From contig NZ_FUID01000066.1 in the NCBI RefSeq assembly GCF_900163635.1, forward strand, positions 1 through 64,000: a stretch of 64,000 bases of DNA, written 5' to 3'. A program made the position numbers and the translations under genes. This DNA is from Leucobacter sp. 7(1) (GTDB lineage: Bacteria; Actinomycetota; Actinomycetes; Actinomycetales; Microbacteriaceae). Below the pieces are notes generated by a model that searched no databases, was not told where the DNA came from, and worked only from the letters and a program-made list of their open reading frames with translations. This document shows positions 53,594 to 61,935 of this stretch, piece after piece. Position 1 is the first letter of the stretch; each line of letters begins with the position of its first letter.

Positions 53594-55261
53594 ATGACCC
53601 ACACAGTCGCTACCGAAATCGCTCGTCAGATCACCCATCGTGCAATTCCAAGGATCTACCACGTCCCCGGAGAGAGCTTTCTCGGCCTCCTCGATGCGCT
53701 GCGCGATGAATCCAGCCGGCTTATCGTGGCGCGTAATGAGGGCGGGGCCGGGTTCATGGCCCTCGCTGAATCGCGGGTGACCGGCAACACCGGTGTAGCC
53801 ATGGTGACCCGAGGACCGGGTGCCGCCAACATCGCAATCGCGATTCACACGGCTTTCCAGGATGCGACCCCACTGGTAGTGTTTGTCGGCCTCATCCCGA
53901 CGACGGATCGCGAGCGAGAATCCTTTCAGGAGTTCGATATTCACGCCTGGTTTGGCAGCACCGCGAAGGCAGTCATGGTGCTCGACCACCCGGGATCCTC
54001 CGCGGAACGAGTCTCACGCGCGTTTGACATTGCGCAGTCAGGTCGACCCGGTCCCGTCGTCATCGGTCTCCCCGAAAACCTCCTCGCAGTGCCCGTTGCG
54101 AAGGCGCCTGCGTTCCCTCCGAAACACACCCCCTCACGTATTCTCGGCCCTGAGGAAACCACGAGGTTCGCGGAACGGCTCGCGGCCGCGGAACGACCAG
54201 TCTTCGTGGTGGGCGGCGAGTGTTGGGACACCGGTTCGGCCGCGGACCTGCGGCGCCTCGCTGAGCAAGCCGCGATCCCAGTGGTCTCTGACTTCAGGTC
54301 GCATGACGCGTTCCCCCATTCCTCCTCCGCGTGGGTGGGTAGCCTTGGTTATGGCCGAAACGAGGGTGCGCGCCGCGCATATGATGAGGCAGACCTTGTG
54401 GTGTATCTCGGCACCGCACGGAAGGACGTTCTCTCCGACGGCTTCCTGCTTGGAAACGGCGCAGAATCCGTCGTGGTGGTGAATCCCGACCCCGATCTGC
54501 GCGAGCACACGGGGCAACTCGACACCCACCTCGTCTCCCGACCCGATGAGTGGTTACAGGGGTTCGCGGGGGTGGGAGCCGGCGCTGGTGCAGCAAGCGG
54601 CGCCGCTCACGCTCACCGAACAGCCAGGCTCGCTGAGCTCAGAGCCACCTACCTCGCGTGGAGCCAGCCGCGGCCGTCCGCCCCCGACGTGCTGTCCAGA
54701 GAGACAGTGTTCGGTGCCCTCCAGGAGGCCCTCCCGAACGATGCAATCATCACCGCGGGAGCCGGCAACTACGTGATCGGCGCGCTTCGCTATGTGCACC
54801 ACGAGGTTCCGCGCAGTTTCATCGGGCCTCGCAACGGTGCGATGGGGCTCGGCGTTCCGGGGGCGGTGGCCGCGTCACTCGCCTTCCCCGAGCGCACAGT
54901 GGTCGCGCTCGCTGGCGATGGCTGTTTCGGCATGAACGGCCAAGAGCTCGCAACACTCACGATGTTCCAGGGACGGGCACTCGTGTTTCTGCTAGACAAC
55001 GGCGGTTATGGCACGATCCACGCTCATCAGGAGCGTTCCTTCCCGGACCGACCGGCAGGAACCTATCTCCAGAACCCTGATTTCGCCGGCATCGCCCGTG
55101 CGCACGGAATAGTCGCGCACCGGATTGAACAGCTTGACGAACTGGCGCCGCGCATTGCAGCGGCTCTCGCGTCGCCGGGTTCAACGTTCTTCCACATTCT
55201 GTTGCCCAGGATCAACGAGGGACTGGGACTCCACGACGGTTCGGAGACTGAAACACGATGA
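53594..55261 (+). CDS. ThDP-dependent 2-oxo acid decarboxylase/synthase-like enzyme
   Basis: 555 aa, three-domain acetolactate-synthase/benzoylformate-decarboxylase fold. The N-terminal activating Glu is in ARNEGGAGFMA, and the ThDP/Mg motif in GDGCFGMNGQELATL...LLDNGGYG. It differs clearly from the mdlC product at 41707, lacking the GNPGSNE and LHAGSG motifs. Reaction is uncertain: decarboxylation of a 2-oxo acid to an aldehyde fits the aldehyde dehydrogenase gene that overlaps its stop (ATGA). Confidence 0.78.
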   Translation: MTHTVATEIARQITHRAIPRIYHVPGESFLGLLDALRDESSRLIVARNEGGAGFMALAESRVTGNTGVAMVTRGPGAANIAIAIHTAFQDATPLVVFVGLIPTTDRERESFQEFDIHAWFGSTAKAVMVLDHPGSSAERVSRAFDIAQSGRPGPVVIGLPENLLAVPVAKAPAFPPKHTPSRILGPEETTRFAERLAAAERPVFVVGGECWDTGSAADLRRLAEQAAIPVVSDFRSHDAFPHSSSAWVGSLGYGRNEGARRAYDEADLVVYLGTARKDVLSDGFLLGNGAESVVVVNPDPDLREHTGQLDTHLVSRPDEWLQGFAGVGAGAGAASGAAHAHRTARLAELRATYLAWSQPRPSAPDVLSRETVFGALQEALPNDAIITAGAGNYVIGALRYVHHEVPRSFIGPRNGAMGLGVPGAVAASLAFPERTVVALAGDGCFGMNGQELATLTMFQGRALVFLLDNGGYGTIHAHQERSFPDRPAGTYLQNPDFAGIARAHGIVAHRIEQLDELAPRIAAALASPGSTFFHILLPRINEGLGLHDGSETETR

Positions 55262-56682
55262 TCCCAACGGCAAACCTTCCTGAAGCGGTGATCCGCACGG
55301 CCGCCGAAGCAGCTGCCGTGTGGCGCCGTACCCCCGTGCACGACCGCACAGCGGTATTGCTGCGCGCGGCGCAGATCTATGGGACTCGATCCGAAGATCT
55401 GGCTCGGACCATGGCGCAAGAGATGGGCAAACCGATTTCTCAGGGCCGCGAGGAGATTCGCAGCTGTATCCGCATCCTCGAATACACCGCGAACGAGGCC
55501 GACGCACTCCTGCGCGGCGACACAATTGCGAGCGAGCCCGGGAGTTCAGCTCGGGTGGCACTCCTTCCCACCGGCGTAGTGCTCGGGATCATGCCGTGGA
55601 ATTACCCGCACTACCAACTCATCCGGCTCATCGCCCCGAATCTGCTGCTCGGGAACGGAGTCCTGTTCAAGCACGCGCGACTCTGCGGTTCAAGTGCTCT
55701 CGCGGTTGCAGAGATCTTCGCCGCCGCCGGTGCGCCTGCCGGCCTCGTCGCCGACTCGCAGTTCACCCACGCCCAGACGGGATCAGCGATCTCGCATCCC
55801 GCGATTACCGGGGTCTCATTCACGGGGGGTGACACAGCTGGCGCGGCGATTGCACGCGCAGCGGGTGGGGCTGTGAAGAAGGTCGTCCTTGAGCTCGGCG
55901 GCAACGACCCCGTGATTGTGTTCGACGAGTCCCGTGTCGATGAGCTCGCCCGCACACTCGCGACTGCCCGTCTTTCAAACGCCGGCCAAACGTGCGTTTC
56001 CCCGAAGCGAATCATCGTGCGGGCCGACATCATGCCCCAATTCGTTACCCGGTTCAGCGCGCAGTTCCTCGCCGCGACCCCGGGTGATCCACTGCTCGAA
56101 GAGACTGTCCTCGGCCCGCTTGCGACCGCAGGCGCAGGGCAGTCGCTGCGTGAGATCCTGCGATCCGCGGTAGCCAACGGCATTGATGTGCGCGGCGACA
56201 GTGCCGAACTGGAGCGCACCGGCCGCAATTTCTCGCCGCAGCTTATTGTGAACCCGCCACGCAACCACGCGGTTTGGACCGAGGAACTCTTTGGCCCCGT
56301 CGCGATCCTGCACTCGGCAGTTGACGTTTCTGAGGCAATCTCGCTCGCAAACGATTCGGTGTACGGACTCGGTGCGACCGTGTACACATCTAACGTGGTC
56401 GAAGGAGAACGATTCCTTGCGGAGCTCGAATGCGGAATGATCTCGCTCAACGGCCCCAAGGGGGGCAGCCCCGCATTCCCCTTCGGAGGCGTCAAACGCT
56501 CGGGCTTCGGACGCGAGCTAGGGTCGCTCGGCATCCGAGAGTTCGCGAACCAGCAGCTCATCGTGGAGCACCACAACGCGCGCACGGATGTCAGCTCGGG
56601 GTCGTCTGGCCGGAACTCGTATGGCCGGAGCTCGTCTGGCCGGAGCTCGTCTGCAGCTCCCCCGGATCACATGCCACACTAG
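55258..56682 (+). CDS. Aldehyde dehydrogenase, succinate-semialdehyde type
   Basis: 474 aa. Motifs: WNYPHYQLIR, FTGGDTAG, LELGGNDP (general base) and AGQTCVSPKR (nucleophile Cys). This is close to the NAD-dependent succinate-semialdehyde dehydrogenase pattern. The C-terminus continues past the catalytic domain as a Ser/Gly/Arg-rich tail encoded by a 15-bp tandem repeat, which looks like a recent readthrough extension. It overlaps the ThDP gene by 4 bp. Confidence 0.85.
   Translation: MIPTANLPEAVIRTAAEAAAVWRRTPVHDRTAVLLRAAQIYGTRSEDLARTMAQEMGKPISQGREEIRSCIRILEYTANEADALLRGDTIASEPGSSARVALLPTGVVLGIMPWNYPHYQLIRLIAPNLLLGNGVLFKHARLCGSSALAVAEIFAAAGAPAGLVADSQFTHAQTGSAISHPAITGVSFTGGDTAGAAIARAAGGAVKKVVLELGGNDPVIVFDESRVDELARTLATARLSNAGQTCVSPKRIIVRADIMPQFVTRFSAQFLAATPGDPLLEETVLGPLATAGAGQSLREILRSAVANGIDVRGDSAELERTGRNFSPQLIVNPPRNHAVWTEELFGPVAILHSAVDVSEAISLANDSVYGLGATVYTSNVVEGERFLAELECGMISLNGPKGGSPAFPFGGVKRSGFGRELGSLGIREFANQQLIVEHHNARTDVSSGSSGRNSYGRSSSGRSSSAAPPDHMPH
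56605..56649 (+). repeat. 15-bp tandem repeat in the 3' end of the aldehyde dehydrogenase
   Basis: Three imperfect copies of tctggccggagctcg (56605-56619, 56620-56634, 56635-56649), then a broken fourth. In the gene's frame they encode a Ser/Gly/Arg-rich tail after the catalytic domain. Confidence 0.85.
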
Positions 56683-56686
56683 CCAC

Positions 56687-57445
56687 ATGGCAGTGACCGC
56701 ACTCATCACCGGGGCATCCGCGGGTCTGGGCCAGGAGTTTGCGCGACAGCTCGCGCGATCCGGCGTCCGCCTCGTCCTCGTGGCCCGTGACGAATCGCGC
56801 CTCCGGGCGCTCGCGGAAAAGCTCGGGGCCCCCGAATCGCCACACGAGGTGCTCGCCGCGGACCTCACCGTCGAAGCCGGACTCGAACGCGTCGCTGAGC
56901 GCCTGGCAGATCCCGATCGGCCCGTCGACATCCTCATCAATAACGCGGGGTTCGGGGTGTACGCAGGATTCGAGCACAGCGACATCGCGGATGAACGACG
57001 CCTGCACGAGCTCCTGTCCTGGGTCCCACTGCGGCTCGCACACGCCGCCGTACCCGGGATGCTCAACCGGGGGCGCGGCTGGATCCTGAACGTCGCAAGC
57101 GTCGCGGCGTTCACCCCCACCGGCACCTACGGTGCCGCGAAAGCGGCAGTCGTATCGCTCTCTCGCTCGCTGAACGCGCGATACCGGCGGCGCGGGGTCC
57201 GGGTCACCGCGCTGTGCCCCGGGCTCCTTGCCACCGAGTTCCACGAGCGCATGGGCGAGGACCACTTGCCACGGCTCCCGCCGCTCGCCTGGGCCGGCAC
57301 GGAGCGCGTTGCCCGGGAGGGATTGCGCGCGGTCCGCGCCGGCAAGCCTGTGCTGGTGTCGGACTGGCGTTACCGTCTCGCGCAGCCACTCACCCGAATC
57401 CTGCCCGCCCGCGTGCTCGAACGGATCTCCACGACAACCGAGTAG
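56687..57445 (+). CDS. Short-chain dehydrogenase/reductase
   Basis: 252 aa, classical SDR. TGASAGLG at residues 8-15 is the cofactor site, NNAGFG follows, and the catalytic Tyr-Lys is YGAAK with the preceding Ser in VASVAAF. The substrate is unclear; homologues in this group act on alcohols or keto groups. It lies 4 bp after the aldehyde dehydrogenase stop, but CACACT 6 nt before the ATG suggests it may also have its own leaderless transcript. Confidence 0.85.
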   Translation: MAVTALITGASAGLGQEFARQLARSGVRLVLVARDESRLRALAEKLGAPESPHEVLAADLTVEAGLERVAERLADPDRPVDILINNAGFGVYAGFEHSDIADERRLHELLSWVPLRLAHAAVPGMLNRGRGWILNVASVAAFTPTGTYGAAKAAVVSLSRSLNARYRRRGVRVTALCPGLLATEFHERMGEDHLPRLPPLAWAGTERVAREGLRAVRAGKPVLVSDWRYRLAQPLTRILPARVLERISTTTE

Positions 57446-57457
57446 CCGCGCCCACTC

Positions 57458-57892
57458 CTACAATGCCATCCAGCAGTACAGGCCGTGGCCGCGATCACGG
57501 GCGAGGTGCGCGAGATCGCGCCAATCCCGCAGCATCGGGAGGAGCTGGGCCGGATCCCCCGCACCCCAAAACTCTTCGGTCTCCGACCAAGGCCCCACCA
57601 CGGCAGCCAGGCGTTCGCCACCAGAATCCGCCAACGCCGCGGTGAATGCCTCCGGCAGCGCAACCACCCACGCAGCCTCGTGCTCCGGGTCGCTGACAAG
57701 GCGGGTCCACGGGCGGCCACCCGGCACCGCGTCCTCCGGAACATCGAGGAGCAGCGCCAGCAGCGTCCGAGCCTGCACACTCGCGTCGACCCCGTCAACG
57801 GTCGGTGCGTGTATGCCCGCCGGGCCCGCGTCCACAGTTTCCGCAGCCGCCGCATCGTCGACAGCCGCAAAGTACGTATTGATGACTCCCAT
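57458..57892 (-). CDS. Conserved hypothetical protein
   Basis: 144 aa. I do not recognise a named domain; it opens MGVINTYFAAVDDAAAAE and ends GLYCWMAL, a pattern I have seen in small uncharacterised actinobacterial proteins. CAGAAT precedes the ATG by 7 nt. It is 5 bp from the next gene on the same strand. It could belong to a group of immunity-like genes with its neighbours. Confidence 0.6.
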   Translation of the reverse strand: MGVINTYFAAVDDAAAAETVDAGPAGIHAPTVDGVDASVQARTLLALLLDVPEDAVPGGRPWTRLVSDPEHEAAWVVALPEAFTAALADSGGERLAAVVGPWSETEEFWGAGDPAQLLPMLRDWRDLAHLARDRGHGLYCWMAL

Positions 57893-57897
57893 GCGCC

Positions 57898-58590
57898 CTA
57901 TTCTGACACCGGCGCTGACACAGGCATCTGAATCTTCAGCGAGCGATACCCGGCTTCGTTTTTCGTTGGCACCCAGCGCCGCCAGTGCGTTGCGGAGGGC
58001 CGTACCGGGCATGCCTGACGCACGGCCGCGACCGCGGGGCCGAGGCGCTCGTCTCCCGGGAAGGAGAGCCAGAGGGACAGGGTGGAACCGCTCGTCGCGA
58101 ACGTCCCACGGATCCCTGAGGCACCGAGCATCCGGCCGTAACCATCCACGGCGAACGCACCCGTCTCGTCTGCGCTGACCCCCGAATATGGTGCGCCTGT
58201 CGCAGGATCTCGCAGGCAGACTGGCACCGTCAGCGTGAGCCGGGCGAGCGCCTGCCCGTGCCGCGTCACCTCGACCGGGTCTGCCGTGTCGAGGGCCCTC
58301 ATGATCGCCGCTACATCCTGCTCGTGAACGCTCCACTCACGGTGCGTCCTCCCGCTACGGCGCGGCCCTCCGAGCCGTTCGGCCGCGAACGCCCGCCAGC
58401 GCTCCGTGGCAGCCTCGGGGCCACCGGACCACAGCTCGAACGCCCACCGCGACGGCCCGTCGGGCAGCGTGCACGCCGCCAAGAAGCTCTGTACCTGAGC
58501 AAGCGCGGTGCCGGGCTTCCGCGTGCGCAGGCGGTGGGCACCGCCGGATGATGCGGGGAGCCCGTCATACGTGACGAGTTCCGGGCGCAT
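57898..58590 (-). CDS. Conserved hypothetical protein
   Basis: 230 aa, no recognised domain. It has a long basic N-terminal half (WRAFAAERLGGPRRSGRTHRE) and a beta-rich C-terminal half (LSLWLSFPGDERLGPAVAAV). Its ATG overlaps the stop of the following gene by one base, so these two are translationally coupled. Confidence 0.6.
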   Translation of the reverse strand: MRPELVTYDGLPASSGGAHRLRTRKPGTALAQVQSFLAACTLPDGPSRWAFELWSGGPEAATERWRAFAAERLGGPRRSGRTHREWSVHEQDVAAIMRALDTADPVEVTRHGQALARLTLTVPVCLRDPATGAPYSGVSADETGAFAVDGYGRMLGASGIRGTFATSGSTLSLWLSFPGDERLGPAVAAVRQACPVRPSATHWRRWVPTKNEAGYRSLKIQMPVSAPVSE

Positions 58591-59021
58591 CAGTCGAATC
58601 GCCCGTCTGGGGTCCCCACGATCCAGAAATTCTCAGGGGAAGCCGCGGGCCGCAGCGTCGCAATCCACTCGTGCACCGCCGAGACCACAGCAGTTTCTAG
58701 GTCCTCGCGGCTCCAACCGCCGGGCCGGGCGGGCACGTCCGGATCCCACCCGTCTTCGGTCCACTCGACGCCGAAGAGGTGCCGTTCGCGTTCGAAGCGT
58801 CGATCCAGCGCAAACGCCTCCTGGCCCTCGAAGCGTGCCCACACGTCAAATGGACCCTCGGCGTCCTGATCGACGAACACGTCGACAAGGATCGCTTCGG
58901 CACCGCCAGCTTGCGCGCGAGCGGCGTCCAGCAGCTGTTCCAAGTGCCCAGCCACCCCGGTAGCGGTGCCGGATCGGGATAAAATCCCCTGCAGCGCGGC
59001 GGCATACTCCTCTAACGTCAT
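58590..59021 (-). CDS. Small acidic hypothetical protein (possibly DUF6389)
   Basis: 143 aa. VDVFVDQDAEGPFDVWARF and GWSREDLETAV resemble DUF6389 as I recall it; low confidence in the name. Acidic, small, soluble: similar to immunity proteins. TACGCT is 6 nt before the ATG, so it is probably leaderless and could start a transcript with the two genes downstream. Confidence 0.55.
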   Translation of the reverse strand: MTLEEYAAALQGILSRSGTATGVAGHLEQLLDAARAQAGGAEAILVDVFVDQDAEGPFDVWARFEGQEAFALDRRFERERHLFGVEWTEDGWDPDVPARPGGWSREDLETAVVSAVHEWIATLRPAASPENFWIVGTPDGRFD

Positions 59022-59057
59022 GGGATCAGCGTAGTTCGGAGGTGCTCAGATCGGGCG

Positions 59058-59558
59058 CTATCCAAACACCCAGATATCCTCCCCAGCGGCAACCGCGGAG
59101 AGCAGCGCCGCGAGTTCCGGGGCGATCACCGTGGTTTCCTCGAACTCCGGTTCTTCACCGTGCACGATCACCCCGTCGTCCCGCATCGCGAGATACGCGT
59201 AGTGCCCCCGCACCGACAACACGAGCGGCCAGTGCCGCCGCCAGAACCGCGTGATTTCGGCGCGCTGCGCGTCGTTGGCCGCGGCATCGAGACTCATCTG
59301 CTCGAAGGCGTTCCAGGCAAACGCCTCGGTAACCGGATCGCGGTAGTCCCCCGCGGACAGAAACCACACCGCGTCGTCCGCGCTACTCAGCCGAGCAAAC
59401 GAGGTCGCCCAGTCGACAAGCTCGGGCGGTGCGTCGCGCAGCGCGTCAGGTAGCTTCGTGTCTGCGTCCGTCGAAGCTTCGAGTACCCAACCTCGATCCC
59501 GCAGCGCCCGGGCAACGACGTGGGGCTGAGGCGTGCGCAGCTGAGGAGACGGAGCCAT
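59058..59558 (-). CDS. SUKH/SMI1-KNR4-like small protein
   Basis: 166 aa. Composition and order (LVDWATSFARL, FWRRHWPLVLSVRGHYAYLAM, then IAPELAALLSAVA) resemble the SUKH superfamily of immunity proteins of bacterial polymorphic toxins; I see no definite diagnostic motif. No toxin gene is visible. TAGAGT is 6 nt before the ATG. Confidence 0.5.
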   Translation of the reverse strand: MAPSPQLRTPQPHVVARALRDRGWVLEASTDADTKLPDALRDAPPELVDWATSFARLSSADDAVWFLSAGDYRDPVTEAFAWNAFEQMSLDAAANDAQRAEITRFWRRHWPLVLSVRGHYAYLAMRDDGVIVHGEEPEFEETTVIAPELAALLSAVAAGEDIWVFG

Positions 59559-59723
59559 CCCAGTACTCTATGCACTCACGAGGCTCCCGTGCAGCACCTC
59601 GCTCCCGGTGCCCCCATCGCCCGGAACTCCACCGAGAACGCAATCTATTGCGTTTGGGCCGGCGAAAAGGTGCAAAAGTGGCATTTCGGGCACAGGCCAC
59701 AGGCCACAGGGCTCCAGACAAAA
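59559..59723. other. Intergenic region with an inverted repeat
   Basis: No coding signal. It contains aacgcaa-tcta-ttgcgtt (59637-59654), a perfect 7-bp inverted repeat, and a short run of cacaggc repeats (about 59690-59711). The boundary to the presumed integrated element lies just to the right. Confidence 0.55.
59637..59654. promoter_or_regulatory. Inverted repeat of unknown function
   Basis: aacgcaatctattgcgtt: 7-bp perfect arms, 4-nt spacer. No flanking T-run, so it is not a clear terminator; it may be an operator. Confidence 0.35.
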
Positions 59724-59759
59724 CGCAGCAGGCCCCCGGTTTCCCGGGGGCCTGCTGCG
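59724..59759 (-). terminator. Terminator of the tRNA fragment transcript
   Basis: 16-bp perfect arms (59724-59739, 59744-59759) with loop TTTC, followed on the minus strand by TTTT. It stands 7 bp from the tRNA-Leu 3' fragment, just as a tRNA terminator would. Confidence 0.85.
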
Positions 59760-59766
59760 GTATCTC

Positions 59767-59808
59767 GTGCGCGAGGGGGGACTTGAACTGACCTCGATCC
59801 CCTCGCGC
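59767..59808 (-). pseudogene. 3' fragment of tRNA-Leu, candidate attachment-site (att) remnant
   Basis: On the minus strand 59788-59767 reads GTTCAAGTCCCCCCTCGCGCAC, which fits the T-arm and 3' acceptor strand of a tRNA-Leu. The 5' part (D and anticodon arms) is missing; the sequence on the right diverges at once. A second GCGCGAGGGG copy at 59799-59808 is complementary to the 59769-59778 strand, giving a 10-bp inverted repeat with 20-nt loop. A 3' tRNA end left beside its terminator is the expected mark of a tRNA-integrated element whose body lies to the right. Confidence 0.6.
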
Positions 59809-59905
59809 CGTGAATCTCGACCGAGCGTTCTGCCGCATAAAATCAACGATCTACAGCATGTGACCTGTGGATAACTCCACCGTAATACGCCGAGCTACAG
59901 GTTGC

Positions 59906-59929
59906 TTAGCACTTTTGTTAGCACTTTTG
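59906..59929. repeat. 12-bp tandem direct repeat
   Basis: ttagcacttttg twice in a row (59906-59917 and 59918-59929), 120 bp from the tRNA fragment, in an AT-richer stretch with no gene. It could be an integrase arm site or residue of an integrase gene 3' end; neither is shown. Confidence 0.6.
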
Positions 59930-59991
59930 TCGGAGGATGCTGGTCGCGACTGATTAGCATTGAACCGAATGCGTCCTGGGTGTGGTGCCCT

Positions 59992-60474
59992 CTACTCGGA
60001 GGTGAGTCGTGTGCGCCAGCGGGTTGCGTTCGCGTATCGGTGGATGACTTGCTCCGGGTGCGCCAGGAGGCTTCGCTGCTCCGGCTTGGCAATGAACCCG
60101 TTGAGCAGGATTCCAGCGTTGGTGACCGCCCGTTTCCAGTACCCTCCGACTGCGTGATTGACGGGGAGCTCCAAATGCTTGTCGTCCGCGAGAGACACCG
60201 TGATCGAGCTTTCCTCGGAGTGAACGTCCTCGACTTGTCCAGACAAGAGCGTAACGAGTGCGTATCCCGTAGTCGCAAGTGCGCCAGGCCACGGAAACCA
60301 TGAACTCGGGAGGTTCACTTCGATGCCGATGATGTCGCTCCAGGGGATCGTTTCAGAGATCACCGTCGCGCCTCGGTGATGTGTGACGCCTTCAGGGGTG
60401 ATGCGTAGATGAAGAGCGTCGTTGGAGGCCACGGCAATGCCGCCAGTGATGGCCGTGAGTGGTCCGTAGTGCAC
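59992..60474 (-). CDS. Hypothetical protein, possibly PH-like fold
   Basis: 160 aa. The beta-rich pattern (LHLRITPEGVTHHRG, ETIPWSDIIGIEV) fits small PH-domain-like proteins, but I could not pin the family. C-terminal half contains LLNGFIAKPEQRSLL. Start chosen at GTG 60474 because AGGAGG lies 4-5 nt before it. Its divergent promoter faces the HTH gene. Inside the presumed integrated element. Confidence 0.55.
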   Translation of the reverse strand: MHYGPLTAITGGIAVASNDALHLRITPEGVTHHRGATVISETIPWSDIIGIEVNLPSSWFPWPGALATTGYALVTLLSGQVEDVHSEESSITVSLADDKHLELPVNHAVGGYWKRAVTNAGILLNGFIAKPEQRSLLAHPEQVIHRYANATRWRTRLTSE

Positions 60475-60509
60475 GTTCCTCCTTTGAGTGCGTCCGACGC
60501 GCTGCCGCA

Positions 60510-60546
60510 ACTCTAGTTGACAGAATCTCGGTGTGCAACGTAGGTT
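60510..60546. promoter_or_regulatory. Overlapping divergent promoters for the PH-like and HTH genes
   Basis: Plus strand: TTGACA (60517-60522), 18-nt spacer, TAGGTT (60541-60546), ending 6 nt before the HTH ATG. Minus strand: TTGCAC (60533-60538), 17-nt spacer, TAGAGT (60510-60515), about 30 bp before the GTG at 60474. gttgaca occurs at 60516-60522 and again at 60544-60550, so the HTH protein may bind here and repress both. Confidence 0.65.
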
Positions 60547-60552
60547 GACATT

Positions 60553-60798
60553 ATGGAGTCCTCACAGATCGCACAAGTTGCTGCGGACACCACTGACCCG
60601 AAGGCAGGGCTCCGCGCGGTCGCGTCCTTGCGGGTGCTTGCCGACACGCTGGAGTTGCGGCAGGTCGAAGCGGCGTTGCGGGCGGGCATGAAGTGGCAAG
60701 AGATCGCGGATGCGCTCGGCGTGACCCGTCAGGCCGCGCACAAGAAACACGCCAAGAGAGTCGACCCCACGATCCCGAACCTCAGGAGAAACGCATGA
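60553..60798 (+). CDS. Small HTH protein upstream of Clp-N/SRPBCC gene
   Basis: 81 aa. The C-terminal HTH is WQEIADALGVTRQAAHKKHA, a transcription-regulator type. Helical N-terminus with ELRQVEAALRAG. Leaderless by position (TAGGTT 6 nt upstream). The stop overlaps the next gene's ATG (ATGA), so the two are coupled and probably form one functional unit; likely controls its own promoter. Confidence 0.75.
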   Translation: MESSQIAQVAADTTDPKAGLRAVASLRVLADTLELRQVEAALRAGMKWQEIADALGVTRQAAHKKHAKRVDPTIPNLRRNA

Positions 60799-61784
60799 GC
60801 AAGTTCACTCGCGCTGCCCAGACCAGCCAATCCCTGTCACTGGCTGCTATGGAGGAAGCGTCCCGGATGGGACGCCGCGAGGCCGACATTGATCACATGT
60901 TCCTTGCTCTCGTTATCAGTGACCAGAGTGCGGGGCGGGTGCTGCGTGAAATCGGCATCGACTTGGATGCCGCGCGTCTCGCCGTGGAGGAGCAGCACGA
61001 GGCGCAGCTGGCGTCGCTCGGCATCGACGCATCGTTCCCCGCTCCGGGGCGAATCGTGTTCCAGGAGACCGACGGATACCAGTGGAGCAAACGAGCCTCC
61101 GACCTCATCGCACGCTCTGGTGGGAAAGAACGCGAAGGTGACGCCGCAGCGGTGCTCCGGGAACTGGTGATCGAACCCAGTGGTCTGATCCTCGACATCC
61201 TGCAACGACTCGGCACGACACCCGCAGAAGTGATGGGTCGACTCGACCACGCCGACGCGACTCTGCCCGAAGCGACGCCGCGGAGACCGCAGGAGAAAGG
61301 TCGCGTATCGGGCACGACGGAGGCATTCGTTCCCGCATCGGTCGATCAGGTCTGGGAGTTCCTGACCGACCCGTCTCGGGTTCCCGACTGGGAAGTCAGC
61401 GTCGGCTCCATCGATGCGACCGATGAGTCAGCACGCCCGGGGATGCTCTGGCAGGGGCGCGCACCACAGGCCCGGCCAGACGGCAAGCCCCTGAAGATCA
61501 AACCCCAGTTTCACCGACGCACCATCGAACTCGTGAAGGCAGAACAACCTGCCCATGTTGTGTGGCAGTTCACCTATCCGGATGCAACCCACCGTGGGCC
61601 GACACTGACGACGTTCGACCTCGCGAGCACGGCCGGGGGAACCCAGGTGACGATCACGACATCCTGGGCGCGATCGACCGGCTGGAGGCGTATCGTCGGG
61701 CTCCCGATGCGCCCGCTGCTGAAGTTCGTGATCTGGATCGGACTGTTCCAGACCGGCAGCGCCATCAGCCGAGCATTCCGATAA
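60795..61784 (+). CDS. Clp N-terminal domain plus SRPBCC (START-like) domain protein
   Basis: 329 aa. Residues 1-150 match Clp-N-type repeats (SLSLAAMEEASRMGRREADIDHMFLALV and a second copy, SKRASDLIARSGGKEREGDAAAVLREL). Residues about 170-320 are an SRPBCC domain (TEAFVPASVDQVWEFLTDPSRVPDWE), a hydrophobic-ligand-binding fold. This fused pair, following a small HTH gene, recurs in actinobacteria; its role is unknown, perhaps ligand-sensing control of a protease. Coupled to the HTH gene. Confidence 0.75.
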   Translation: MSKFTRAAQTSQSLSLAAMEEASRMGRREADIDHMFLALVISDQSAGRVLREIGIDLDAARLAVEEQHEAQLASLGIDASFPAPGRIVFQETDGYQWSKRASDLIARSGGKEREGDAAAVLRELVIEPSGLILDILQRLGTTPAEVMGRLDHADATLPEATPRRPQEKGRVSGTTEAFVPASVDQVWEFLTDPSRVPDWEVSVGSIDATDESARPGMLWQGRAPQARPDGKPLKIKPQFHRRTIELVKAEQPAHVVWQFTYPDATHRGPTLTTFDLASTAGGTQVTITTSWARSTGWRRIVGLPMRPLLKFVIWIGLFQTGSAISRAFR

Positions 61785-61935
61785 CCCGATGATGGCTTTT
61801 CCGAAAGTACGCACATTCACAATACCGGGCCATCTCGGAGGAAATCCGAACCGTCCGAGACATCATGTCCAGCGCTATCGCCGCGTTTGATGTGCTCCGC
61901 TCATGCAGATAGTGGACGGGTAATCTGGCCACGGT

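Noticed and set aside
59895-60278. Minus-strand frame over the tandem direct repeat, ending TKVLTKVLSNL
   Set aside because: Its N-terminal part overlaps the real gene at 59992 in another frame; no integrase motifs are visible.
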